Origin: Archangium violaceum Cb vi76
Lineage (GTDB): Bacteria > Myxococcota > Myxococcia > Myxococcales > Myxococcaceae
NCBI RefSeq assembly: GCF_000733295.1
Contig: NZ_JPMI01000072.1
Coordinates: 1 to 56,361 of the forward strand
Direction of reading: 5' to 3'
DNA length: 56,361 bases
The notes under the pieces were generated by a model. That model saw nothing but the letters and a program-made list of their open reading frames with translations. It searched no databases and was not told the origin of the DNA. This document shows positions 9,818-18,727 of this stretch, piece after piece (positions within the stretch are counted from its first letter, which is position 1; each line of letters starts with the position of its first letter). The position numbers were made by a program, and so were the translations under genes.

Positions 9818-11617
9818 CTACTTGCCGCCTCCCGGTTGTTTCTGACTCTTGTCGTAGTCAGCGACGAGCTTCCTGACGTTGGGAGCCATCTCGTGATTGG
9901 GCGCGAGCCGTAGGAACTCGCGGTAGTACTGAGCGCCTTCGTCCGGGCGGTTGCGCCGGGCCATCACCGTCCCGAGCGCGAGGTAGCACTGGGCATAGGT
10001 GGGATCGACACTGACGCACTTGCGGAGGACGGACTCGGCCTCGGGCAGCTGGGCCTTGCGCAACAGCATGTAGCCGTCGTCGAAGAGCTGCTTGGCCTGC
10101 TGCTCCGTGCTGGGGCCCTGAGGGGTGGGGCGCGGCGTCGGCTTGGTGCCGGCCACGGGCGTCTTGCCGTTGGTGCCGGCCTTGGCGGCCTCGATGGCGG
10201 CGTCCACCTTCTCCTTCAGGGCGGCGTGCTCCTCGGCGAAGGCGAGCGTGCCCTCGGCGGCCTCCAGGAAGGGCAGGGCCTCCTGGTGGCGGCCCTCGTC
10301 GAACGCCTTCTGGGCCCGGTCGAGGTTCTGCTTGGACTCCTGCTCCGCCTTGGCCTGATTGAGCAGCTCCTGGGCCTCGGTGGGGCGCTGGCCGTCGGCG
10401 TCCTGGATGGACTCGAGCGTCTTCACCGCCGTGTCGAAGTCCCGCGCGTCGATGGAGGCCCGGGCGCTCTTGAGCTGCTCCGTGAAGTCGGGAGCAGCGG
10501 GCTCGGTGGGCTCCGGGGCCGGGTTCTGCGGCTGCGGGGTGGCCGGCTGCTTCGGCTCGGGCGTCCGCGTGTCCACGACGGCTGGCGGGGGCGGGGTCAC
10601 GGGGGTGGACGGCTGCTGGCCGAACACGAACCAGAGTCCACCGCCCACCGCGCCGAGCACCAGCACGCCCACGAGGGCCAGCACGAGCCCCTTCTTCGAG
10701 CCCTGGCCGGCGGTGCCCTCGTGCGTGAGTCCCTCGGCGCTCTGGCCGGGGCCGATGAAGCGCAGCTTCACGTGGCCCAGCTCGATGAGGTCACCGTGCG
10801 CGAGCGGGGCCTGCGCGTAGCTCTCGCCGTTGACGGCCATGCCGTTGGCCGACTGCATGTCGATGATGCGCCACTCGCCGGTGTCCTCGCGGACGAGCTT
10901 CGCGTGCGTGCGCGACAGCGAGCGGTGGTCGATGGTGATGTCGTTGTCGTCGGTGCGGCCGATCCGCATCTCCGTGCGGATGCAGGCGAACTCCTGGCCC
11001 TTGAGCTCGGCGCTCACCACCAGCAGGTGCGGGGCCTCTTCGGCGTCCACCGCCGCGACCTTGCGCGGCCGGTTCATCTCCACCTGATCCATGCGGATCA
11101 CCGCGGTGGAGTGGCGGCGCTGCTCGGCCGAGGGAGGCGTGGGAGCGTCGTCCTCTTCCTGCTCCTGCTCTTCTTCCTCCTCTTCCTCGTGGGCCGGGAC
11201 GTCCAGCTCCGTCTTGGCCCTGCTCTGGGCTTCGTCCAGGGCGGCCTGGAGGGCCGAGGAGGGCATCCGGATGGTGGGCGCACCCACCTGGGAGGGAGGC
11301 GGAGCCGGCGGCTGGGCCTGCGCGGCGGCCTCCTTCTGGAGCGCCAGATCGTAGTCGCCGATCTGGATGAGGTCCCCGTCGGCGACCTGGGTCTGCCCCT
11401 GGATGCGCTCGCCGTTGATGCGCACCCCGTTATAGCTACCCAGATCTTCCACCAGCACGTGCCCGTTCTGGCGCACCAAGCGTGCGTGGCGGCGAGATAC
11501 GTTTCGCTCCGTCAGGCGGATCGTATTCCCCTCCTGGCGGCCGATCGTAATTTCGTCGCGCATGAAGGGGACTACGGTCTTTCGCCCCTCGTCGTCTTCG
11601 ATGATGAGCTTCAGCAC
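9818..11617 (-). CDS. Double FHA-domain membrane protein with TPR tail
   Basis: A 599-aa protein that probably reads phosphothreonine signals from Ser/Thr kinases. The first FHA domain covers about residues 5-93 ('ITIGRQEGNTIRL', 'VSRRHARL', 'GSYNGVRING') and the second about 185-270 ('IGRTDDNDI', 'LSRTHAKL', 'SANGMAVNG'). A Glu-rich linker separates them. One membrane segment lies near 289-309, followed by a Pro-rich stretch and C-terminal TPR repeats. The FHA domains should be cytoplasmic and the TPR part periplasmic. The GTG at 11617 is chosen because 'aagggg' precedes it at good spacing and the product begins 'MLKLIIEDDEG', as is typical of this family. A longer in-frame start exists but would add unlikely sequence. 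Confidence 0.9.
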   Translation of the reverse strand: MLKLIIEDDEGRKTVVPFMRDEITIGRQEGNTIRLTERNVSRRHARLVRQNGHVLVEDLGSYNGVRINGERIQGQTQVADGDLIQIGDYDLALQKEAAAQAQPPAPPPSQVGAPTIRMPSSALQAALDEAQSRAKTELDVPAHEEEEEEEQEQEEDDAPTPPSAEQRRHSTAVIRMDQVEMNRPRKVAAVDAEEAPHLLVVSAELKGQEFACIRTEMRIGRTDDNDITIDHRSLSRTHAKLVREDTGEWRIIDMQSANGMAVNGESYAQAPLAHGDLIELGHVKLRFIGPGQSAEGLTHEGTAGQGSKKGLVLALVGVLVLGAVGGGLWFVFGQQPSTPVTPPPPAVVDTRTPEPKQPATPQPQNPAPEPTEPAAPDFTEQLKSARASIDARDFDTAVKTLESIQDADGQRPTEAQELLNQAKAEQESKQNLDRAQKAFDEGRHQEALPFLEAAEGTLAFAEEHAALKEKVDAAIEAAKAGTNGKTPVAGTKPTPRPTPQGPSTEQQAKQLFDDGYMLLRKAQLPEAESVLRKCVSVDPTYAQCYLALGTVMARRNRPDEGAQYYREFLRLAPNHEMAPNVRKLVADYDKSQKQPGGGK

Positions 11618-11854
11618 GGGTCGGGTCCCCTTACAGCTATAGCAGAATGCCCCCGGATAGCTCAAGGAGGGCATCCGCCCCAAACGACAGGGCTTTTCCC
11701 GCAGGAAGGGGCCTCGGTGGGTCGGTTGTCTATCGGACAGATGGCCGCGAGCCCGGATCAGACCTCCCGCATATAAGGAGGCGGAAGAGGGGGGATGAGC
11801 GGCCGGGCACCCGAAGGGCTGGCGGGAGGGGAGCAGGGGATTAGAGTCCGCGCC

Positions 11855-12634
11855 ATGCGGAACAAGCTCGCCCCCCTCCTGTGCGCCGCGGCGGTGGCGC
11901 TCCTGTTGGCTCCCCCGGTGATGGCCGAGGACACCGCGGCGGACATCGCCCGCCGGAGCCGGGAGAGGGGAGCCCTCAACCTGCTCGGCCTGCGCGCGGA
12001 GTTGAAGCTCAGCACGGTGTTGAAGGACGGCCGGCGCAAGGAGCAGGTGCTCACGTCCACGGCGAAGCGGGTGGGAGGGCGGCTGCATTCGCTCGCGCGC
12101 TTCTCGCAGCCGGCGGGGGTGGCGGGCGTGGCGGTGCTCACCGTGGAGGGCGCCCCGGGCGAGCCGGCGGACATCTCCCTGTACCTGCCCAAGCTGAAGC
12201 GGGTGCGCAAGGTGGCGAAGGGACAGCGGGGCCAGTCCTTCATGGAGACGGACTTCAACTACGCGGACCTGGGAGGCTCGGGCGGCGAGCGCGACGAGTC
12301 GCTGCGGCTGGTGGGCGAGACGAAGGTGTTGGATCGGCTCGCCCATGTGCTGCGCGGGAAGGCCGGGCCGGACTCTCCCTACGGTGAGGTGACGCTCTAC
12401 GTGGACAAGGAGACGGATGTGCCGGTGAAGGCCGAGTACTCGGACCGCGAGGGCAAGCCGCTCAAGGTGTACCGCGCCGTGCAGCTCAAGAAGTTCAAGG
12501 ACCGGTTCGTCGCCGCGGAGGCGGTGATGGAGAACCTCCAGACGGGCTCGCGCACGACGCTCGAGGTGCTGAAGCTGGAAGAGGTGCAGCTCGGCGACGA
12601 GGCCTTCACCGAGCGGGCCCTGGAGCGAGGGTGA
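11855..12634 (+). CDS. LolA-like outer membrane lipoprotein-sorting family protein
   Basis: A 259-aa secreted protein with a Sec signal peptide ending 'PPVMA'. The body resembles the LolA/LolB-like 'outer membrane lipoprotein-sorting protein' family, which is typically encoded beside MMPL/RND-type exporters. Features supporting this are the 'LYLPKLKRVRKV' and 'SFMETDFNYADL' segments seen in that family. Its last four bases (GTGA) contain the start codon of the next gene, so the pair is translationally coupled. It is divergent from the FHA gene across a 237-base intergenic region that must carry both promoters. It may shuttle a lipid or lipoprotein across the periplasm. Confidence 0.8.
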   Translation: MRNKLAPLLCAAAVALLLAPPVMAEDTAADIARRSRERGALNLLGLRAELKLSTVLKDGRRKEQVLTSTAKRVGGRLHSLARFSQPAGVAGVAVLTVEGAPGEPADISLYLPKLKRVRKVAKGQRGQSFMETDFNYADLGGSGGERDESLRLVGETKVLDRLAHVLRGKAGPDSPYGEVTLYVDKETDVPVKAEYSDREGKPLKVYRAVQLKKFKDRFVAAEAVMENLQTGSRTTLEVLKLEEVQLGDEAFTERALERG

Positions 12635-14094
12635 GACACGGGTTGCCCACACTGCTGGCCCTGGTACCCGCGCTCGCGCTGGCGGCCCCACAGGAGGTCG
12701 AGCCGCTGCAGGAGTTCTCCTCGGATGCACCCGTGGCGCCCACGGTGACGGTGCGGGGGGATGTGCGGCTGATGGGAGGCGTGGACACCGGCTTCGAGCC
12801 GGCCCGCGAGGATGGTCTCGGCGAGCACGTGGTGGACGGGTGGGGGAGGGCGTCGCTCGCCACGGACGTGAAGCTGGGTCCTTCGTTGCGGCTGGTGGTG
12901 GAGGGGCGGGCCTTGTGGCGCGGTGGGGCCCAGAAGGGTTTCGAGCGCGCGAAATCCTCCATCGAGCCCTTCGTGGGCGAGGCCTTCCTCGACGTGTACA
13001 CCCCGTGGGTGGACGTGCGGGTGGGGCAGCAGACGCTGGCCTTCGGGGCGAACCCCTTCTTCGCGCCCACGGACGTGCTCAACCCGCGTGATCTGCGCCA
13101 GAGCTTCGTGCAGCTCGAGCCGGAGGATTTGAAGTTGCCCGTCTTCGCCGCGCGGGCGCTCGCCTCGGTGGGGCCGCTGTCCGTTACCGCCGTGTGGGCG
13201 CCCTTCTTCTTCGCGGACCGCTACGACGTGTTCGGCCAGGATATGGCGCTGCTGCAGCCGCAGTTGGGTGTGCCGGTGCCCGTCTCCGTGGACCCGTCGG
13301 TGGAGGACGGACTGCAGCCGCACCTGTTGGAGACGCAGCGGCCGGGTTTGCCCGGTGATGTGGGCCTGCGCGTCACGGGCGACGTGGGCCGGGTGAAGCT
13401 GGGCGGCTCGTGGGTGTGGGCCAACGAGAAGCAGCCCCAGGTGACGTTCGACCCGGAACTGGAGACGCTGCTGCGCGCCCGGGAGCGCGGAGAGCCGGTG
13501 GACGCGGCCCTGCTGCTCTCCTTGCAGGACCGGCTGAGCGCGGGCGAGTCGCTCGTCACCGGCCGGTATGCGCGCCAGCATGTGGTGGCCGCCGAGGCGA
13601 GCACGTTGGTGGGGTCCGCGCAGCTCGATGTGGACGTGGGCTTCAGCCCCTCGCGGACGTTCTACAGCGACCGGCTGCGCCCGTTGCGCAAGGCCGCGGT
13701 GTCGTGGGTGGTGGGGGTGTCACAGGCGGAGGCGTCGGAGCTCGTCTACTCCGTCACCTATACCGGGCTCGCGGTGCCGGACGTGGGCGCGCAGGAGGTG
13801 CTCTTCCTGCTGGAGCCGGGCACGGCGCGCGGACGGGAGCGCACGGCCTTCTTCCACCTGCTGGTGGCCGACGTCGGCTATTCGCTGCTGGAGGGACGGC
13901 TGCAGGTGGGGATGCGTGGGGCCTTCGAGCCCATCCAGCGCTCCTTCCTCGTGGCGCCGCGCGTGGGCTGGCGCGTGAGCGAGCACGTGCACGTGGGGCT
14001 CGCGGCCGAGGTGTACGGTGGCCCGCCCTTCAGTGCCTTCGGCTACTTCAACCGCAACGACCAGGTGCTCGCCTCGCTACGCCTGTCGCTGTAG
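12631..14094 (+). CDS. Outer membrane beta-barrel protein (DUF1302-like), partner of the LolA-like protein
   Basis: A 487-aa protein with a short signal peptide ending 'ALALAA'. It is rich in alternating polar/aromatic strands such as 'LRLVVEGRALWRGG' and ends in hydrophobic beta strands ('ASLRLSL'), as expected for an outer-membrane barrel. The GTG start overlaps the stop of the LolA-like gene. Elsewhere, LolA-like and DUF1302-like genes commonly sit with an MMPL transporter and form an envelope-spanning export or lipid-transport module; no MMPL gene is present here. The family assignment is moderate because it rests on context and general features rather than one diagnostic motif. Confidence 0.72.
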   Translation: MRHGLPTLLALVPALALAAPQEVEPLQEFSSDAPVAPTVTVRGDVRLMGGVDTGFEPAREDGLGEHVVDGWGRASLATDVKLGPSLRLVVEGRALWRGGAQKGFERAKSSIEPFVGEAFLDVYTPWVDVRVGQQTLAFGANPFFAPTDVLNPRDLRQSFVQLEPEDLKLPVFAARALASVGPLSVTAVWAPFFFADRYDVFGQDMALLQPQLGVPVPVSVDPSVEDGLQPHLLETQRPGLPGDVGLRVTGDVGRVKLGGSWVWANEKQPQVTFDPELETLLRARERGEPVDAALLLSLQDRLSAGESLVTGRYARQHVVAAEASTLVGSAQLDVDVGFSPSRTFYSDRLRPLRKAAVSWVVGVSQAEASELVYSVTYTGLAVPDVGAQEVLFLLEPGTARGRERTAFFHLLVADVGYSLLEGRLQVGMRGAFEPIQRSFLVAPRVGWRVSEHVHVGLAAEVYGGPPFSAFGYFNRNDQVLASLRLSL

Positions 14095-14100
14095 TGGACA

Positions 14101-14928
14101 TCACCGTGCACTCCAGACCCGCACGGTGAGCCCCAATCCGGCGGACCACTCGTCCATCCGAGAACCCCCCGCATCCGCGTGTGCATGCGCCGCGGAGAGC
14201 CGCAGCCACACCGGCTGATCATTCACGGCGATGAGGAGCCGCTCCAGGACTACCTCCTCGCGCGTCCGGAAGCGCATCCCTCCATCGAGCCCCACCACCC
14301 ACCCGGCGAGCGCCGTGACGCGTGCCGCCCACCACCCGTTCTCCGTCTCGTAGCCCGCGTCGAGCAGGAGCGTGGTGAAGGGGGACAGCTCATGCACCAT
14401 GCCCTCGCGCGAGCTGCGCAGCGCATGACTCGCCGCCGGCCCCACGCCGAGCCACACCCGGGCCGTGGTCGCGCGCACCGGGTCCAACAACAGCGCGGCG
14501 CGCCCCGTCTCCAGCGTCCAGCCCGGCCCCTCCCAGACGCGCCGCTCGTAGTGCCCCAACCGCATCGCCAGGGTGAGGTCGAACGGGAAGGGGATGCGCA
14601 CGGGACGCGCGGTGGGCACGAGGATGAATCCTTCCTCCAGGTGGCGGCGCAGGTTGCCCTCGTAGAGCGTGGCCGTCAGTCCCAGGCGTGCGGTGCCACT
14701 CCGCACCCGGGTGACGAACAGCCGGTGCGTGTTGAGCCAGGGGGTGCCCTTGCTGCGGCTCTTCCACTCGGTGCGCAACAGGATGCCGGCCTGGAGCTCG
14801 GGCGTGACCGCTCCCCCCTGTAGGGCGGGTCCGGCTCCGAGGAGCAGCCCGTTGCCCGGGTCGAAGCAGATGGGAAAGGTCTCCCCGGAGGCACTGGCGA
14901 GCAGCAGCGCGAGCGTGAGCGCGAGCAT
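14101..14928 (-). CDS. Secreted hypothetical protein, paralogue of the adjacent upstream gene
   Basis: A 275-aa protein with a signal peptide ('LALTLALLLASASG'). Its function is not recognised. The predicted strands ('LGLTATLYEGNLRRH', 'RVWLGVGPAASHALR') suggest an outer-membrane or periplasmic beta-rich protein. Its C-terminal 'LLIAVNDQPVWLRL' and 'EWSAGLGLTVRVWSAR' align with 'ILLAINDQPLSLVL' and 'EWSANTGLRFSLWAPAR' of the gene just upstream, so the two are tandem duplicates. The genes are 12 bases apart on the same strand and are almost certainly co-transcribed. It converges with the outer-membrane protein gene, with 6 bases between stops. Confidence 0.78.
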   Translation of the reverse strand: MLALTLALLLASASGETFPICFDPGNGLLLGAGPALQGGAVTPELQAGILLRTEWKSRSKGTPWLNTHRLFVTRVRSGTARLGLTATLYEGNLRRHLEEGFILVPTARPVRIPFPFDLTLAMRLGHYERRVWEGPGWTLETGRAALLLDPVRATTARVWLGVGPAASHALRSSREGMVHELSPFTTLLLDAGYETENGWWAARVTALAGWVVGLDGGMRFRTREEVVLERLLIAVNDQPVWLRLSAAHAHADAGGSRMDEWSAGLGLTVRVWSAR

Positions 14929-14940
14929 TCCGGCCCGTCC

Positions 14941-16179
14941 TCAGCGAGCGGCGGCCAGGGGCGCGGAGCGGCGGGCGGGTGCCCACAGCGAGAAGCGCAG
15001 GCCCGTGTTCGCGGACCACTCCCAGACGGGACGCTCGTCCAGGAGATCCGTGCGCCACTGACCGCGCCCCTCGAGCACGAGGCTCAAGGGCTGATCGTTG
15101 ATGGCCAGGAGGATGAGCTCGTAGCCGGCGCGCACCCTCAGCCGCTCCGGGTGGTGTGGCCGCCCCTCCACCCGCATATCCAAGAGGAGCTTCTCCACCT
15201 CGGCGCCAAAGGTGACGTGGTGGAAGCCATTCGAGTCGAGCGTGATGTTCCCCTCGGCGGCGGCGCCGGGGATGAGCGCGAAGGTGCTGTTCGTGCGGTC
15301 GTACTCCAGCGAGGGGCCGGCCCGCACGCGCACGTACGAAGCCAGGTCCCTCGAGTGCCACAGGTCCAGCGTCAGGTGTCCGGAGATGAGGGTATAGAAG
15401 ATGTGGTCGAGGCCCCCGCGGCGGAGCATCTCCAGACGCAGCACCTCCAGCCATGCTCCCATGTCGAAGTTGAAGTCCCAGCGGCGCGGCTTGCCGAGGA
15501 AGGTGGTCACCCGGATGGGCGGCTTGTCCTGCCGGACGTTGGTGTCGTAGCGGAACAGCGTGGCATCGAGCGACGACTGCTCCCCGAGGATCAACTCGGT
15601 GTCCAGCACGGTGAAGCGGCGCATCATCCGCTCCCCGTCGGGGACCTCGGCGATGATGCCGAAGTCCAACCGGCCCCGGCTCAGGGCGCGCGGCTCGCCC
15701 GTGCGCCACAGCGGTGCCCATGCGCCTCCCAGCCAGACGCGCCGGTGCAGGTCGAAGTTGAACTGCATCACCCGGCCGCGCTCGTCGCGGTACCAGCCGG
15801 GAGGCGCCTCGGCGATGGCGGGCACGAAGGTGTAGCCGTCGGCCAGGAGCTGGCGGAGCTCCCCCTGGGGCAGCTCCTGGCAGGACGACGTACGCTCGAG
15901 GGGACGTTCACTCTCCGTCCCATCCGCCTCCAGCTCGTTCTGGGGCACGGCGAGGCAGCGCCGGGTGGAGGTATCGCACTGCAGCCGGTAACGGCCCGAG
16001 GGCACCTGGGGCGAGGGCCCGAGCGAGGCACACCAGATGGCTCCTCGATAGAGCAGCGAGGGCAGGGGCGACGGCGCGGGGGCGAACGTCACGGTGCTGG
16101 CCGGAGCGGCTGACTCCGAGGGGGCTTCAGGGCCCCCGGCCTGCGAGAGCAGGAGGGCGAGGAGCACGGCCGTCATCAT
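14941..16179 (-). CDS. Secreted hypothetical protein, longer member of a tandem paralogous pair
   Basis: A 412-aa protein with a signal peptide ('LLALLLSQAGG') followed by a Pro/Ala-rich linker. Four cysteines in the first 100 residues suggest a disulphide-bonded N-terminal section that the shorter paralogue lacks. The C-terminal two thirds resemble the downstream gene in pattern ('SLDATLFRYDTNVR', 'WDFNFDMGAWLEV', 'EWSANTGLRFSLWAP'). It is probably envelope-associated and beta-rich; no function is assigned. It begins the two-gene operon and is divergent from the glycosyltransferase gene across 229 bases. Confidence 0.78.
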   Translation of the reverse strand: MMTAVLLALLLSQAGGPEAPSESAAPASTVTFAPAPSPLPSLLYRGAIWCASLGPSPQVPSGRYRLQCDTSTRRCLAVPQNELEADGTESERPLERTSSCQELPQGELRQLLADGYTFVPAIAEAPPGWYRDERGRVMQFNFDLHRRVWLGGAWAPLWRTGEPRALSRGRLDFGIIAEVPDGERMMRRFTVLDTELILGEQSSLDATLFRYDTNVRQDKPPIRVTTFLGKPRRWDFNFDMGAWLEVLRLEMLRRGGLDHIFYTLISGHLTLDLWHSRDLASYVRVRAGPSLEYDRTNSTFALIPGAAAEGNITLDSNGFHHVTFGAEVEKLLLDMRVEGRPHHPERLRVRAGYELILLAINDQPLSLVLEGRGQWRTDLLDERPVWEWSANTGLRFSLWAPARRSAPLAAAR

Positions 16180-16386
16180 GGGCTGGCCTCCGAGGGGGCC
16201 CCGCGGCGTGCGGGGAAGGCGGAGCCGTGGGATTCAAGCCGCATGCCTTCCGCCTGGGGACCGGCCTGGCGGGGAGGTGGGGTGTGCACCCGGGTGTGCA
16301 GGCTCCGGCACACTGAGCAGCGGACCACACGATATCAGGCCCGGCGGAGGTCGACCGGGGCGGGAGGGGGGGATATAAGGCCGCGA

Positions 16387-16405
16387 CCCACGTCCGGAGC
16401 GTGGG
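16387..16405 (+). promoter_or_regulatory. Hairpin placing the Shine-Dalgarno of the glycosyltransferase gene in its loop
   Basis: A perfect 6-bp stem (cccacg / cgtggg) encloses a 7-base loop containing the only plausible ribosome binding site ('ggag'), 9 bases before the ATG at 16409. It could modulate translation; this is inferred from sequence only. Confidence 0.3.
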
Positions 16406-16408
16406 CCC

Positions 16409-18727
16409 ATGCGGACGGAGGCGTCTTTCCCCGTGTCGAGCAACGGAGAGCAGCAGCAGGAGCCGCGGACCTTCACCGAGGCCGTCCTCGGCAAGGGCAT
16501 CCACCAGGAGTCATGGGCGAAGCGCTGGATGGCCCTGGAGCCGACGCTGCGCGTGGCGTTGGCGACAGCCGCCTTCGCGGCGCTGCTCTTCATCCCCTAC
16601 CTGGGGGCGGTGGGCCTGTGGGATCCCTGGGAGACGCACTACGGCGAGGTGGGCCGCGAGATGGTCCAGCGCCGTGACTACGTGTTCCCCTACTGGGAGA
16701 ACGCGTGGTTCTTCTCCAAGCCGCCGCTCACCATGTGGATGCAGGCGTTGGGCATGCAGGTGGTGGGCACGCTGCGCACCGAGGGCGCGCTGGGCCTCTA
16801 CACCGAGTGGGGCATGCGGATGCCCTTCGCCCTGCTGAGCATCGCCGCGGTGTCGCTGCTGTCCCTGGCCGTGGCGCGGGTGGTGAGCCGGCGCGCGGGC
16901 CTGGCCACCGGCTTCGTGCTGGCCACCATGCCGCTCTACTTCCTGCTCACCCGGCAGACGGTGACGGACACGCCCTTCGTCACCACGCTGGTGTGCGCCA
17001 TGGCGTGCGCGATGATCGGCCAGCTGGACGACGACATCACGAAGCACCGCGCCGCGTGGTGGTACGCCTTCTACGTCTTCGCGGGCCTGTCCACCCTGGC
17101 CAAGGGTCTGCTGGGCGTGGGCCTGCCGGCCGTCATCCTCGTGCTCTACGCCCTCTTCGCCGTCATCCCCTATGACGCGGCGAGCCTCAACGCGCACCTG
17201 CGCTGGCTGCTGGAGGCCCCCTTCCGCGCCGAGGTGCGCGAGGGCAAGCGCCCCATGCCGGTGCTGTGGGCGCAGATGTACAAGATGAAGCTGGGCACCG
17301 GCATCCTCGTGTTCTGCGCGGTGGCCGTGCCCTGGTACCTCGTGCTGTGCCTCTTCGATGGCGTGGACGACGAGAGCAAGCTCTTCTGGTACCGCTTCTT
17401 CATCCACGATCACCTCAACCGCCTGAGCGCGGGCGTGCACACCACCACGCCGGGTGGCACCTTCATCTACTTCATCGAGCAGGGCGGCTTCGCCATCTTC
17501 CCCTGGGTGGCGCTGGTGCCCGGTGCCTTCGCGCTGGTGTCGCGGTTGCGGCCGCGCTCGCGCGACAAGGCGGACCAGCTGGCCCTCATGGCCACGCTGT
17601 GGGTGGCCTTCTCCTTCACCCTGCTGGCCTCCTCGGCCACCAAGTTCCACCACTACGTCTTCCCGGTGCTCCCGGGCATGGCCGTCCTCATCGCCCTCTT
17701 CGTGGACCGGCTCTGGGAAGAGGGCATCTCCGCCCATGTGATGAGCCTCGTCTTCGGGCTCATCCTCTTCATCCTCGTGGGCCATGACCTGGCCAACAAC
17801 CCGAAGAACTTCACCGATCTCTTCGTCTACAACTACGACCGGCCCTACCCCAGCGACCTCGTCAACCGGCCCATCGCCATGTTCGTCTCCCGTCCGCTGT
17901 GGATGGGCGACCTGCTGACGCTGGTGCTGCTCGCGGTGGGCTCCTGGCTCGCGGTGGGCGCGTTCTCCGACAAGAACAAGTCCTCGGTGTACGAGCGCGG
18001 CGTGGCGCTGTTGTGCCTGGCGCTGGGGCTCGCCTGCCTCCTGCCCATGGCCCTGCGCGGCGCCGTGTCCGCCAGCCCCCTGATGGGTGGGGCCCTGTTC
18101 CTCGTGGGCGGCTGGGTGGCCTGGCAGGCGTACCGGGCCGGCGAGGAGTCGCGCACCGGGCTGTGGGTGCTCTCCGGGGCCCTGCTGCTGGTGGGGGCCA
18201 TGAGCCTCGTGCGCACCGTCCGCCTGTCACCGGAGAGCGACTCGCTCCTCAAGTCCCTGTCCCAGCCCATCAACGTGAAGATGGCCATGGGCTTCGTCTT
18301 CGCCGTGGCCGGGGGCCTGGCGGTGGTGGCGGCGCTGCAGCGCGCGCGGGTGATGCTGTACGGCACCTTCTGGGCGCTCGCGGCCGGCTTCGCCCTCTGG
18401 TTCAACTGGGGCCACTGGGTGGACCTGTCCCACCACTGGACGCAGCGCGACCTCTTCTGGCGCTACTACGCCCAGCGCAAGCCGGACGAGCCCATCACCG
18501 CCTTCCTGATGAACTGGCGCGGCGAGACGTTCTACTCGCGCAACCAGGTGAAGCAGATCCGCGAGGCGCCCAAGCTCAAGCCCTTCGTGGACCAGCCCGG
18601 CCGCGAGTGGGCCCTGGTGGAGCACAACCGGCTCCCCATGCTCAAGCAGGCCGCGGGCGCCGACAAGACCGTCACCGTCATCGACCGCGACATCAACAAC
18701 AAGTTCATCCTGGTGAGCATCGATTGA
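16409..18727 (+). CDS. ArnT/PMT-like membrane glycosyltransferase
   Basis: A 772-aa integral membrane protein of the GT-C superfamily (GT39/GT83), which transfers sugars from polyprenyl phosphate carriers to lipid or protein acceptors on the outer face of the inner membrane. The diagnostic first periplasmic loop follows TM1 ('LWDPWETHYGEVGREMVQ', then 'WFFSKPPLTMW'). It carries the acidic residues that define the family, followed by many hydrophobic helices up to about residue 670. It is longer than E. coli ArnT (about 550 aa), with additional C-terminal helices and a soluble tail. The stop codon overlaps the TTG start of an ABC ATPase, so it heads a three-gene operon. The acceptor is unknown. 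Confidence 0.9.
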   Translation: MRTEASFPVSSNGEQQQEPRTFTEAVLGKGIHQESWAKRWMALEPTLRVALATAAFAALLFIPYLGAVGLWDPWETHYGEVGREMVQRRDYVFPYWENAWFFSKPPLTMWMQALGMQVVGTLRTEGALGLYTEWGMRMPFALLSIAAVSLLSLAVARVVSRRAGLATGFVLATMPLYFLLTRQTVTDTPFVTTLVCAMACAMIGQLDDDITKHRAAWWYAFYVFAGLSTLAKGLLGVGLPAVILVLYALFAVIPYDAASLNAHLRWLLEAPFRAEVREGKRPMPVLWAQMYKMKLGTGILVFCAVAVPWYLVLCLFDGVDDESKLFWYRFFIHDHLNRLSAGVHTTTPGGTFIYFIEQGGFAIFPWVALVPGAFALVSRLRPRSRDKADQLALMATLWVAFSFTLLASSATKFHHYVFPVLPGMAVLIALFVDRLWEEGISAHVMSLVFGLILFILVGHDLANNPKNFTDLFVYNYDRPYPSDLVNRPIAMFVSRPLWMGDLLTLVLLAVGSWLAVGAFSDKNKSSVYERGVALLCLALGLACLLPMALRGAVSASPLMGGALFLVGGWVAWQAYRAGEESRTGLWVLSGALLLVGAMSLVRTVRLSPESDSLLKSLSQPINVKMAMGFVFAVAGGLAVVAALQRARVMLYGTFWALAAGFALWFNWGHWVDLSHHWTQRDLFWRYYAQRKPDEPITAFLMNWRGETFYSRNQVKQIREAPKLKPFVDQPGREWALVEHNRLPMLKQAAGADKTVTVIDRDINNKFILVSID

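Noticed and set aside
11618-12730. N-terminal extension of the FHA protein frame up to 12730
   Set aside because: It runs antisense through the LolA-like gene; a GTG with a good ribosome binding site at 11617 gives the standard FHA start.
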